Position numbers and translations under genes: made by a program. The notes below the pieces were generated by a model. That model saw only the letters and a list, made by a program, of their open reading frames with translations. It ran no database searches and was not told the origin of the DNA. Positions 1 to 7,815 of a DNA stretch of 64,000 bases are shown here, in pieces. The stretch is taken from positions 248,001 to 312,000 of the forward strand of contig NZ_QGTG01000002.1 of NCBI RefSeq assembly GCF_003182155.1, read 5' to 3'. How positions within the stretch are numbered: position 1 is the first letter of the stretch; each line of letters starts with the position of its first letter. Source of the DNA: Chitinophaga sp. S165. Its GTDB lineage: Bacteria; Bacteroidota; Bacteroidia; Chitinophagales; Chitinophagaceae.

Positions 1-549
1 TAGTTGGATAGTCAAATCCTTTGCCTGCTCGTAACTTCGCAATTCAGCCAGATCCAGGTCTTTGACCATAAAAAATTCTACCTGAGAAAGCTCGTCTGTT
101 TTAGATTTTTCAATTGCCTCATTAATCTTATCCAAATATCCTAAAGCCCCAACCCACTTTCCATCTTTATTTTGAACCTGCGGATCAATTGGCCCAAGAA
201 CAGAAAAATAATCCATATAAATGTTATCTCCACTCATGCAAAAAATAGTACCTGAACTGTAGGCGTAGTCAGGAACTACAAAGTCTACAGTGCTGTAATG
301 ATGTCGGATAATATTTACATACCTTTCAACTGCAATTGCACTTCCTCCCATAGTTGTCAATATCACTACGAGCTTGTCCTTCTTACCAGGATCTTGAGCC
401 AATTCTTCAATGATGTTCCTAATATCATTTTCTAGTCCATCAATTATGTTTCCATAATAACAAAATACATCTGCCTTAAAATATTGTTCAATTTTAAGCA
501 GCTTTTCTTCAAGCAATCCTCTGATTGTCGAGTTAACATTTGTCTTCAT
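1..549 (-). CDS. SDH/ClpP-fold serine protease family protein, C-terminus beyond window
   Basis: The frame is open from an ATG at 547-549 to the window edge, so the first 183 residues are seen and the C-terminus is missing. The sequence resembles the serine dehydrogenase proteinase (SDH_sah) branch of the ClpP/SppA fold. It has a hydrophobic strand followed by TMGGS (about residues 66-70), the probable nucleophile region AYSSGT (96-101, Ser98 or Ser99), and GPIDPQ (119-124), which is typical of this branch. No signal peptide or membrane segment is visible, so it is probably cytoplasmic. The substrate is unknown. Base composition is more A+T-rich than the downstream metabolic genes. Its other neighbours lie outside the window, so its context cannot be judged. 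Confidence 0.75.
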   Translation of the reverse strand, partial: MKTNVNSTIRGLLEEKLLKIEQYFKADVFCYYGNIIDGLENDIRNIIEELAQDPGKKDKLVVILTTMGGSAIAVERYVNIIRHHYSTVDFVVPDYAYSSGTIFCMSGDNIYMDYFSVLGPIDPQVQNKDGKWVGALGYLDKINEAIEKSKTDELSQVEFFMVKDLDLAELRSYEQAKDLTIQL

Positions 550-734
550 CGTAAATAGTTAGGTTTCTGATTCAATAAAACTTTTATATACAACAATTGT
601 TGCAGTTAAATGGAAAACGTAATCTAACTATTTTGATTTTTTGGGATCATCGGTATGAAATGCATTCACCAGGCAAATTGCCTGTATAAATTGTAGATTA
701 TATGAAATCTTTTGGAGGTGGTTTATGGTGTAAC

Positions 735-1328
735 TTAACTCACTTTGATAATGTAAGCTTTCCCTAAGGTCTGAGATACCTCTACCTGCACCAATGTCCC
801 TTTTTCATATTTATAGACGTTCTTTTTCCCCTCAGGCAGTACCAGTTCATAAAGTCCGTTTCCCAGTGGATTAAGCGTCAGAAAGATGCCTAAAGTCTCA
901 GAAAATATCTTTGTGATCTGCCTTGGTTCTGTAAAGTACATTTCTCCGACGGAGTGAATGATCTCTGTTGTATTCAGTACTGACTTCTCACCATTTTGTA
1001 CAATGGAATAGTGCTTTGCTTCCCGTTGTGTGACAATCGTTTTATTATCGGCATCTTTACCTGAACTCTTTATCACCTTAGACCTGACCAGAATGTTGTT
1101 ATCAAAATCGCAGGAGATGTCGAGATTGAATTTCGCCAGCAGTTTCATGTCCACTTTACTTTGGATAGAGATATTGCGGCTGGCCCCATTTACTTTACAA
1201 TGGGCGGTAACGTTGCCGATAACGTGGTTACTGAAACGTATTTCGTAGTTGTGCGTTTGGGCATATAACAATGCACTGTTCAATGTAAACAGGCAGATAA
1301 ACAGTGTAGACCAGATGGCGCCTTTCAT
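735..1328 (-). CDS. Secreted DUF6134-like protein
   Basis: A 197-residue protein with an N-terminal signal peptide (hydrophobic residues 5-19, likely cleavage near YAQ at 22-24), so probably periplasmic. The rest alternates short beta-strand-like stretches with polar turns. The pattern 'YEIRFSNHVIGN' after the signal and the all-beta look resemble the uncharacterised Bacteroidota family DUF6134; this is family recall and was not searched. No catalytic motif is evident. It follows the ferredoxin oxidoreductase gene on the same strand, but a terminator at 1411-1440 separates them, so it is probably transcribed independently. Confidence 0.6.
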   Translation of the reverse strand: MKGAIWSTLFICLFTLNSALLYAQTHNYEIRFSNHVIGNVTAHCKVNGASRNISIQSKVDMKLLAKFNLDISCDFDNNILVRSKVIKSSGKDADNKTIVTQREAKHYSIVQNGEKSVLNTTEIIHSVGEMYFTEPRQITKIFSETLGIFLTLNPLGNGLYELVLPEGKKNVYKYEKGTLVQVEVSQTLGKAYIIKVS

Positions 1329-1410
1329 GATAAAGCTTTTGGCTATGTTGTAGTAATCCGTTCTTATATAGCAAACGTGCGATGGCCTCTTTTGTTATAT
1401 AGTATTAAAT

Positions 1411-1440
1411 ATAATAAAAATCCTGCCCCGAAAGGCAGGA
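1411..1440 (-). terminator. Intrinsic terminator of the korA-like gene
   Basis: On the minus strand a 7-bp stem (TCCTGCC with GGCAGGA, plus positions 1421-1440) with a short loop is followed by a T-rich tract (complement of 1411-1420). It lies about 80 bp past the stop codon at 1520. Confidence 0.8.
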
Positions 1441-1519
1441 TCCTATATAAAATTATCATGAATCGTTAGATGGATAAGCACATCAGTCTGATCTCACAGG
1501 AGTTACCTGATCATAGTGC

Positions 1520-3376
1520 TTACAGCTCATGCAGTATTTCTTTTATCTTGATCACCAGCTCTCCTTTAGTGATAGGTACACCCATAATCTTGTGATAACC
1601 TATTGCATCTATCAGGAACTGTTCACGGATGATCTTGATCAGCTGACCGTTGTTGATCTCAGGGATCAATACTTTATCATAACTGTGCAGGATCTCCGCA
1701 AGGTTCTTAGGGAACGGACGCAGGTATCTGATGTGTGCATGTGCTACCTGGTGACCTTCCGCCAGCAATTCCAGTACGGCGCTCTTGATAGCTCCGTAAG
1801 TAGAGCCCCAGCCTAATACCAGCACCTTTCCTTTTTCAGGTCCCAGCTCAATTTCCTGTGGTGGAATATGATCTGCGATCTTATCTACTTTTTCCTGACG
1901 GATGCGCACCATTAACTGGTGGTTTTCCGGATCATAGCTCACATTACCGGTGATGTTCTGTTTTTCCAGACCGCCGATACGGTGTTCCAGACCAGGTGTA
2001 CCAGGTACGGCCCACGGACGTACAAGGTTCTCGTCGCGGTGATAAGGCAGGAACTGCTCCTCTCCTTCTTCCAGTCCTTTCTTGAACTTAACAGGAATAG
2101 CAGGCAGATCTTTGCTCTGTGGGAAACGCCATGGTTCTGCTCCATTCGCGATGTAACCATCACTCAGGAAGATCACCGGCGTCATATGTGCTACGGAAAT
2201 GCGGAAAGCTTCAAATACTGCATTGAAACAATCTGATGGTGTTGATGCAGATACGATCGGCATCGGACATTCCCCGTTACGGCCATAATAAGCCTGCAAC
2301 AGGTCGGATTGCTCAGTTTTGGTAGGTAGACCTGTAGACGGACCTCCGCGTTGAATATTAATGATCAATAGAGGAATTTCCAGCATTACTGCCAGGCCCA
2401 TTGCTTCACCTTTCAATGCCATACCCGGACCGGAAGTGGTTGTAATCCCCATATGTCCGCCGTAGGAAGCACCAATAGCAGAAGTAATGCCTGCTATCTC
2501 ATCTTCCGCCTGGAAGGTGCGGATACCAAAATTTTTATACCGGCTCAGTTCATGCAGGATGTCGGAAGCTGGAGTGATAGGATAAGTACCCAGGAAGATA
2601 GGCAATTCCGCTTTCTGGCTGGCTGCTATCAGCCCATAGGACAGCGCAGTGTTACCGGTAATGCTACGGTAGGTACCTGGCTCCATACGGGCCTTTTCCA
2701 CGTGGAAACGGGTGCTGAAAGCCTCAACAGTATCTGCGAAATTATATCCGGCTTGCAGGGCCTTCAGGTTGCTGGCCAGGATATCAGGTTTTTTACCAAA
2801 TTTCTCATTCAGGAAGTTCGTTGTACTTTCCAGGTCACGGTCGTACAACCAGTACAGGAAGCCCAGTACGAACATGTTTTTTGCACGGTCTTTCTCCTTC
2901 ATACCCAGGTTGATGTCCTTCAGCGCTTCACGCGTCATCTTGGTCACATCCATAGTATGCAACTGGTAAGGTTGCAGTGAACCATCTTCTAATGGGTTCA
3001 CGCCATCCGGGTAGTTGGCCAGACGAAGGTTCTTGGCATCGAAGCCATCGGTATTAGCGATGATGATACCGCCTTTTTTCAGACCTTTCAGGTTTGCCTT
3101 TAACGCAGCAGCATTCATAGCCACCAATACATCACAGGCATCGCCGGGAGTAAATATGCGGTTAGAGGAAAAATGCAGCTGGAAGCCGCTCACGCCTGGC
3201 AGGGTTCCCTGTGGGGCGCGTATTTCTGCCGGGAAGTCCGGGAAGGTGCTTAAATCATTGCCAACCAACGCAGTGTTATTGGAAAACTGGGTACCGGTAA
3301 GCTGCATCCCGTCTCCACTGTCGCCGGCAAATTTTATCACTACATCTTCTATCTGTTGAACCGAAATATTTGACAT
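1520..3376 (-). CDS. korA: 2-oxoacid:ferredoxin oxidoreductase, fused gamma-alpha subunit
   Basis: A 618-residue subunit of a 2-oxoacid (probably 2-oxoglutarate) ferredoxin oxidoreductase, which oxidatively decarboxylates a 2-oxoacid to acyl-CoA and reduces ferredoxin. The N-terminal gamma domain (about 12-190) carries FAGDSGDGMQLTG at 16-28. The alpha domain follows with TYPITPASD (264-272), QAEDEIA (289-295), TTSGPG (313-318) and GGPSTGLPTKTEQSDL (344-359), all hallmarks of the family. The C-terminal domain II contains VLGWGSTYG. Length fits the fused gamma-alpha type. The thiamine-diphosphate-binding beta subunit (korB), usually the next gene, is absent: a terminator and an unrelated gene follow. 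Substrate specificity cannot be read from the sequence. Confidence 0.9.
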   Translation of the reverse strand: MSNISVQQIEDVVIKFAGDSGDGMQLTGTQFSNNTALVGNDLSTFPDFPAEIRAPQGTLPGVSGFQLHFSSNRIFTPGDACDVLVAMNAAALKANLKGLKKGGIIIANTDGFDAKNLRLANYPDGVNPLEDGSLQPYQLHTMDVTKMTREALKDINLGMKEKDRAKNMFVLGFLYWLYDRDLESTTNFLNEKFGKKPDILASNLKALQAGYNFADTVEAFSTRFHVEKARMEPGTYRSITGNTALSYGLIAASQKAELPIFLGTYPITPASDILHELSRYKNFGIRTFQAEDEIAGITSAIGASYGGHMGITTTSGPGMALKGEAMGLAVMLEIPLLIINIQRGGPSTGLPTKTEQSDLLQAYYGRNGECPMPIVSASTPSDCFNAVFEAFRISVAHMTPVIFLSDGYIANGAEPWRFPQSKDLPAIPVKFKKGLEEGEEQFLPYHRDENLVRPWAVPGTPGLEHRIGGLEKQNITGNVSYDPENHQLMVRIRQEKVDKIADHIPPQEIELGPEKGKVLVLGWGSTYGAIKSAVLELLAEGHQVAHAHIRYLRPFPKNLAEILHSYDKVLIPEINNGQLIKIIREQFLIDAIGYHKIMGVPITKGELVIKIKEILHEL

Positions 3377-3789
3377 TGAATATCTTATTTAACTGTCCTT
3401 TGTTTTCAGGCTGTAAATTTAATAATTCGCTAGGTAGTAACCATTGATATATTAAATGTATCATACTAAGGCCAGTAATGACAAAAGTACACAAAGTTGA
3501 TAGACTTTTAAGGAGTGATAGGTATAGCTATATGTTATGCCTCATAACTTTAAGTAATTGCCTGAGATCTCCCGCCGGGTCCAGCTTACACACGCGAATA
3601 TATCATTGACAGTCTGCCTTGCTTGATACAAAGCTATTTCACTTTCTTCGTCTTCTGTTTATGTATTTGGGAATTTTGAGCAAATGAGATCATTATCAGC
3701 AGCTTGCCCTTATATTACGGGTGATGCTAATAAATAGCGATTTATTATGACTGAAGTTGTAATTTAGTGTACTAAAATTTTTTTATACC
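3377..3789. other. Intergenic region between divergent genes
   Basis: This 413-bp stretch separates the divergent korA-like and Bax-inhibitor-like genes. It holds the candidate korA -7 box at 3482-3489. I see no other repeat, RNA or open frame of substance. Confidence 0.5.
3482..3489 (-). promoter_or_regulatory. Bacteroidota -7 box upstream of korA
   Basis: The minus strand reads TACTTTTG, a perfect match to TAnnTTTG, 105 bp upstream of the korA start codon. No clear -33 element was found. Confidence 0.5.
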
Positions 3790-4530
3790 ATGGCATTATT
3801 TCAATCCAATAACCCTGTATTCAATGAAAAAGTACTTCAGAAAGTGGGTTCCACTCATGCTGAAGGTGCTATGACAATCAAAGGGACAATTTACAAAATG
3901 ACCTTCCTGCTGGCGCTGGTGATGATGGCGGCCATATATGCATGGGGCGCTCCGGCAAGGGAACAAAATGTTATGCCACTCCTTTGGGGAGGTGCGATCG
4001 GTGGTTTCGTACTGGCTATCATTATTACATTTAAGAAAGAATGGGCACAATACCTGGCGCCGGCTTATGCCTTGGCAGAGGGCTTGTTCCTGGGTGTAAT
4101 ATCGGTATACTACAGCAGCCTGTATGAGGGTATCGTATTGCAGGCAGTAGGTATCACATTTGCCACATTCCTGGCAATGCTGATCCTGTATGGCACCCGT
4201 ATCATTCGTGCTACTGAAAAGTTTAAGGCGATCGTTTTCACTGCTACAGCGGGTATCGCACTGTTCTATATGCTGGCGCTGGTACTTAGCTTCTTCAATA
4301 TCAATATTCCTTTCCTGCATGAAGGCAGTACTATAGGTATTATTTTCTCGCTGGTAGTAGTTGTTGTTGCAGCACTGAACCTCATCATCAATTTCGATCT
4401 GATCGAAACCGGTGCTGCCCAAGGCGCTCCTAAGTACTTCGAATGGTATGCATCTTTTGGCATGCTGGTAACACTTGTTTGGTTATATCTGGAGATACTG
4501 CGCCTCCTGTCCAAACTCAACAGAAGATAG
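3790..4530 (+). CDS. Bax inhibitor-1/YccA family membrane protein
   Basis: A 246-residue very hydrophobic protein with about seven predicted transmembrane segments, the first near residues 34-52, after a polar N-terminus of about 33 residues. The opening (FQSNNPVFNEKV, then a short TIKGT segment before the first helix) and overall layout match the BaxI_1/YccA branch of TMBIM proteins. Relatives are inner-membrane proteins linked to calcium leak or modulation of membrane proteases; its role here is inferred only. It is monocistronic and ends with a strong terminator at 4561-4585. Confidence 0.85.
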   Translation: MALFQSNNPVFNEKVLQKVGSTHAEGAMTIKGTIYKMTFLLALVMMAAIYAWGAPAREQNVMPLLWGGAIGGFVLAIIITFKKEWAQYLAPAYALAEGLFLGVISVYYSSLYEGIVLQAVGITFATFLAMLILYGTRIIRATEKFKAIVFTATAGIALFYMLALVLSFFNINIPFLHEGSTIGIIFSLVVVVVAALNLIINFDLIETGAAQGAPKYFEWYASFGMLVTLVWLYLEILRLLSKLNRR

Positions 4531-4560
4531 AATCTAGTTAAATTATAGATAGTATAAAAA

Positions 4561-4585
4561 GCCCGTACAAATGTGCGGGCTTTTT
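4561..4585 (+). terminator. Intrinsic terminator after the Bax-inhibitor-like gene
   Basis: Stem GCCCGTAC...GTGCGGGC with a short loop followed directly by TTTTT, 30 bp past the stop codon. Confidence 0.9.
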
Positions 4586-4850
4586 GTTGGCAGTATGCGC
4601 CATTTTGTTGCCCTGTTTCTCCATTCTGACATGACCATTTTGCACGTCTTGTCAGTCAACTGTTAAGGCTAAGCCCTTTACTGTTAAAGCCTTCGTAAAG
4701 GAATGTTAAAAACTGTCACATAGATTTATTATACCTCCGGTGGCATGGTAATTGATTTTCTTTACTCAGTTCTTTAGATCTCAGATCATAAGCAATATGC
4801 TTACACCACAAGGCCATACTTAATTGTATTAAACCTTTAAAATCTGAAAA
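4586..4850. other. Untranslated stretch upstream of the small secreted protein
   Basis: After the terminator, about 265 bp precede the next start codon. I see no perfect -7 box, repeat or RNA gene in it. Confidence 0.4.
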
Positions 4851-5168
4851 ATGAAATCAGTCAAGGTAAGCATATTCGCCCTGGTAGCTGCCGCTATATC
4901 AGTGCTCGCCTTCCGGAATATGGAAGGAGGAAGTATTTCCGGCAAGGTAGCTCCATTGGATGGCGCCGATCAGGTTTGGGCCATCCAGGGTGCAGATTCA
5001 ATGAAAACGGACATAGCGGACGGAACATTCAATCTGCAGGGCGCGAAGGCAGGCACTTATACAGTGATCATTAATGCGAAACAGCCTTTTAAGGATGTGA
5101 CCATTTCTGATGTGAAAGTGGATGAAGGAAAAGTGACCGACCTGGGCGAGATCAGACTAGAACAATAA
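4851..5168 (+). CDS. Small secreted protein with carboxypeptidase-regulatory-like fold
   Basis: A 105-residue protein with an N-terminal signal or anchor segment (about residues 4-20). The remainder looks like one beta-sandwich domain of the carboxypeptidase-regulatory/transthyretin-like type: SISGKVAPLDGADQVW (28-43), then GTFNLQGAKAGTYTV and VKVDEGKVTDLGEI. Such domains are common on Bacteroidota surface or periplasmic proteins and have no catalytic role of their own. It is a single gene between two terminators. Function unknown. Confidence 0.65.
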   Translation: MKSVKVSIFALVAAAISVLAFRNMEGGSISGKVAPLDGADQVWAIQGADSMKTDIADGTFNLQGAKAGTYTVIINAKQPFKDVTISDVKVDEGKVTDLGEIRLEQ

Positions 5169-5210
5169 ATATGTAAGCAATAGTTGGTTTTCATAGGGGT
5201 TAATCAAAAA

Positions 5211-5248
5211 GCCGGTTAGATACGTCCGTATCACCGGCTCTTTTTTTT
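5211..5248 (+). terminator. Intrinsic terminator
   Basis: Outer stem GCCGGT/ACCGGC and inner stem GATAC/GTATC followed by eight T residues, about 40 bp after the preceding stop codon. Confidence 0.9.
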
Positions 5249-5316
5249 GTGTCATGTCCCCCCCTTCTAGGGGTAATTGTTCCCACCTCCGTTATAGTGT
5301 AAAGCCCCTTTGACAT

Positions 5317-6075
5317 ATGAAAAAGACTAATAATAGCACAAGTGTTCCCTATAACAAATGGAATACAATCGGATGGGAGTTGCTCTTACTGGCCGTTTTT
5401 AACCTGGTATTGGCATCATGCGCGAAAGAACGTATATCAGGCTCCGGCCATGTCATTACCGAAACGCGGGAGACCGAAGTGTTTACCGATGTAGAGGTTG
5501 ACGGCCCTATACATGTACACCTCGAACAGGGACCAAACGCTCCGGTAAAGATCACCGCCGAAGATAACATCATGCGTGTTATCGATACCTATGTGAGCGG
5601 CAGTACACTGCATGTACGCATAAAAAGCGGGGTCAGGTTACATGATGTCAGGGATATTGATGTTTATCTGACATCTGCCACCTATAATGCTGTGCTCTTT
5701 TCGGGTTCAGGTAGCGTTGAAAGCCTGGACACCATCAGGACTGACAGGTTTGAATACAGGATGGATGGCAGTGGCAATGCCCGGTTCGAAATTATTGCCG
5801 ACAGACTGGAAACGGAGATCAATGGAAGTGGAAGTATCAGGTTATATGGTACAGCCAGCGATTTCCACAGTAGAATAAACGGAAGCGGAGACATAGGTGG
5901 CATGGACCTCTACGTTGAGGATGCCGATATATCAGTAAAAGGTTCCGGAGGACATTCTCTGAATGTATCCCATTCATTGGACGTCAGCATACGTGGAAGT
6001 GGAGACGTGAGATATAAGGGAGCAGCAAGCGTAACTTCAGATATACAGGGATCAGGAAAAGTTATTAAATTATAA
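5317..6075 (+). CDS. GIN-domain (DUF2807) lipoprotein
   Basis: A 252-residue lipoprotein. A hydrophobic stretch at 20-33 ends in the lipobox LASC with Cys35. The mature part is a right-handed beta-helix-like GIN domain: strand pairs separated by repeated G-S-G turns (SGSGSVESLD, DGSGNARFEI, NGSGSIRLYG, NGSGDIGGMD, KGSGG, RGSGDV, QGSGKV). This is the standard head GIN domain family of Bacteroidota, function unknown, probably at the cell envelope. It lies about 100 bp upstream of the ECF sigma gene on the same strand; whether they are cotranscribed is uncertain because a -7 box precedes the sigma gene. Confidence 0.85.
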   Translation: MKKTNNSTSVPYNKWNTIGWELLLLAVFNLVLASCAKERISGSGHVITETRETEVFTDVEVDGPIHVHLEQGPNAPVKITAEDNIMRVIDTYVSGSTLHVRIKSGVRLHDVRDIDVYLTSATYNAVLFSGSGSVESLDTIRTDRFEYRMDGSGNARFEIIADRLETEINGSGSIRLYGTASDFHSRINGSGDIGGMDLYVEDADISVKGSGGHSLNVSHSLDVSIRGSGDVRYKGAASVTSDIQGSGKVIKL

Positions 6076-6164
6076 TTTCGAAAGCGTCACACATGCAGGC
6101 TAGCTACATAGCAGCATTTTCAGGTACTGCCAGCAGTTTTGTGAGCAGGAATAAGGACAAAACC

Positions 6165-6172
6165 TATTTTTG
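6165..6172 (+). promoter_or_regulatory. Bacteroidota -7 box directly before the sigma gene
   Basis: TATTTTTG matches TAnnTTTG exactly. A TTTTG at 6137-6141 could serve as the -33 element with 23-bp spacing. The box ends only 4 bp before the preferred ATG at 6177, implying a leaderless or nearly leaderless message if it is active. Confidence 0.45.
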
Positions 6173-6176
6173 CACT

Positions 6177-6767
6177 ATGCCGGAAAATGCACAACTACAA
6201 AAACTATTACAGGAGAATGAGGAAGCCTTCATGGAAACGCTCTTCAGGACCTACTTTTCTTTTGTTTGTAAGACGATTTACCGCATTGTTCAGGATAATG
6301 CGACCGCTGAAGACCTTGCACAGGATGTCTTTGTCAGGATCTGGAACCGCCGCTCGGAGCTTCAGCAGGTATATTTTAAGGCTTATTTGCATAGAGCAGG
6401 TATTAACATGGCACTCGATTATATTGATAAGAACAAACGCAGAGGCGTCCATATGCCCATTGAGGATTATATGGAGCCTGTTCAGGCAGCCCCTGTCGGT
6501 CATAATAATCTGCGGCAGACTACGCAGCACATACAGCAGGCAATTGATAAATTGCCTCAGAAATGCCGGGAAATATTCATCTTAAGCCGTTATGAAGAGC
6601 TTACTTATAAAGAAATTGCGAGCACACTCAATATATCAGTTAAAACAGTCGAAAATCAAATGATCACAGCCTTAAAAAAACTCAGGGTTTCGTTGCAGGA
6701 TTACCTGCAGGTGATCATATTATTCCTGGCTGGCGCCGCTATTTACCCTTTACTATTACAATTTTAA
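6177..6767 (+). CDS. ECF RNA polymerase sigma factor (FecI type) with C-terminal membrane tail
   Basis: A 196-residue sigma-70 family factor from the ATG at 6177; an in-frame ATG at 6093 adds 28 residues with no sigma homology. Region 2 is seen in IVQDNATAEDLAQDVFVRIW, which recognises the -10-like element. Region 4 contains LPQKCREIFILSRYEELTYK followed by an HTH (EIASTLNISVKTVENQM). After region 4 the protein ends in a hydrophobic segment (VIILFLAGAAIYPLLLQF) that could insert in the membrane. The fecR-type anti-sigma gene starts 4 bp after its stop, so the two are coupled. No TonB-dependent receptor gene follows, unlike the usual FecI-FecR-SusC arrangement. Confidence 0.9.
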   Translation: MPENAQLQKLLQENEEAFMETLFRTYFSFVCKTIYRIVQDNATAEDLAQDVFVRIWNRRSELQQVYFKAYLHRAGINMALDYIDKNKRRGVHMPIEDYMEPVQAAPVGHNNLRQTTQHIQQAIDKLPQKCREIFILSRYEELTYKEIASTLNISVKTVENQMITALKKLRVSLQDYLQVIILFLAGAAIYPLLLQF

Positions 6768-6771
6768 CAGC

Positions 6772-7752
6772 ATGTCATACACCTTTGACCATATAGAAAC
6801 ATTAATTGCCCGCTCGCTGGAGGGTCACCTTGATCCGGCTGAGCAGGAAGAGCTGAAAAGCTGGCTGGAGGAGAATGACGCAAACCGCCGGTATTACCAG
6901 GAACTGCTTAAAACGTGGGAATTGACCGGAAGTGCAGATGCGGATATACAACCGGATATCGAAGCCAACTGGGCAAGCTTTAGCAAGAAGATACAAACCA
7001 ATACCCAACCCGTCGGCATTGTTCGTAACTACCGTTATATTGTACGTGCCGCAGCCGCTGTACTATTGCTGGGAGGAGCTGCTACCACCTGGTTTATGTT
7101 GAAAGGGCCAAACGAGATCACTGTGCAGACAGCTGCCAATGAGACCAATATCATTGTGCTGCCCGATGGAACCAAAGCGTTCATCAATAAAAACAGCAGC
7201 CTTCGTTATGCCGGCAACTTCGGAAAGGAAGATAGAACGATCCATCTGGAAGGAGAAGCATTTTTTGATGTAGTGAAAGATGAGGCCCATCCTTTTGTAG
7301 TGTATACCTCCCGGACAAAAACACAGGTACTGGGTACTACTTTCGATGTAAGGGCTTATGCTGTTCAACCTGTTGAAGTCTTTGTGCTTAGCGGAAAAGT
7401 GGCTGTATCTGACCAGGAAAAACAATCAAAAGAGGTCGTGCTGACAGAAGGCAGGAAAGTAACTTTAGGAAAGGACGAGAAGCTTGCTGAAGATGCCATT
7501 TCCAATCATGATTTCATTGCGTGGAAGGACAACATCATGGTCTTTAACGACGAGCCTATTGGTGATGTGATCAGGAAAGTGGAGGCGTTATATGGTGTAA
7601 AGATCGTTGCTGAAGAAAGCGTGGCAGATTATACCATCAAGACGAGGGTAACGCCGGATCAGCCATTGGAGCAGGTATTGGATGTTATTGCAGCAAGTGC
7701 TACAGCCAGCTGGGAGAAGGAAGGGAATGTGTATAAACTGAGCAGGAAATAA
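6772..7752 (+). CDS. FecR-family anti-sigma factor
   Basis: A 326-residue single-pass inner-membrane regulator. The N-terminal cytoplasmic helical part (1-80) resembles the anti-sigma domain that holds the partner sigma. A transmembrane segment lies near 84-105 (rich in Ala/Leu/Gly). The periplasmic FecR domain follows (about 112-215, with VLPDGTKAFINKNSSLRY and EGEAFFDV). The C-terminal domain (about 250-326: IAWKDNIMVFNDEPIGDVI) is the DUF4974-type domain that contacts the signalling domain of TonB receptors in this phylum. It is coupled to the ECF sigma gene upstream. The receptor that signals to it is not adjacent. Confidence 0.9.
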   Translation: MSYTFDHIETLIARSLEGHLDPAEQEELKSWLEENDANRRYYQELLKTWELTGSADADIQPDIEANWASFSKKIQTNTQPVGIVRNYRYIVRAAAAVLLLGGAATTWFMLKGPNEITVQTAANETNIIVLPDGTKAFINKNSSLRYAGNFGKEDRTIHLEGEAFFDVVKDEAHPFVVYTSRTKTQVLGTTFDVRAYAVQPVEVFVLSGKVAVSDQEKQSKEVVLTEGRKVTLGKDEKLAEDAISNHDFIAWKDNIMVFNDEPIGDVIRKVEALYGVKIVAEESVADYTIKTRVTPDQPLEQVLDVIAASATASWEKEGNVYKLSRK

Positions 7753-7780
7753 GAGGGAATGATAATCTACAACATAAAAA

Positions 7781-7809
7781 AAGGTGGTCTGTTTGACAGA
7801 CCACCTTTT
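7781..7809. terminator. Bidirectional terminator between fecR and the 2H gene
   Basis: An 11-bp stem AAGGTGGTCTG/CAGACCACCTT with a 5-base loop has an A tract on the left and a T tract on the right, so it can end both convergent transcripts. Confidence 0.9.
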
Positions 7810-7815
7810 TTATTG

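Noticed and set aside
3796..4422. Minus-strand open frame opposite the Bax-inhibitor-like gene
   Set aside because: The plus-strand gene has clear membrane segments and a terminator; the opposite frame has no family features.
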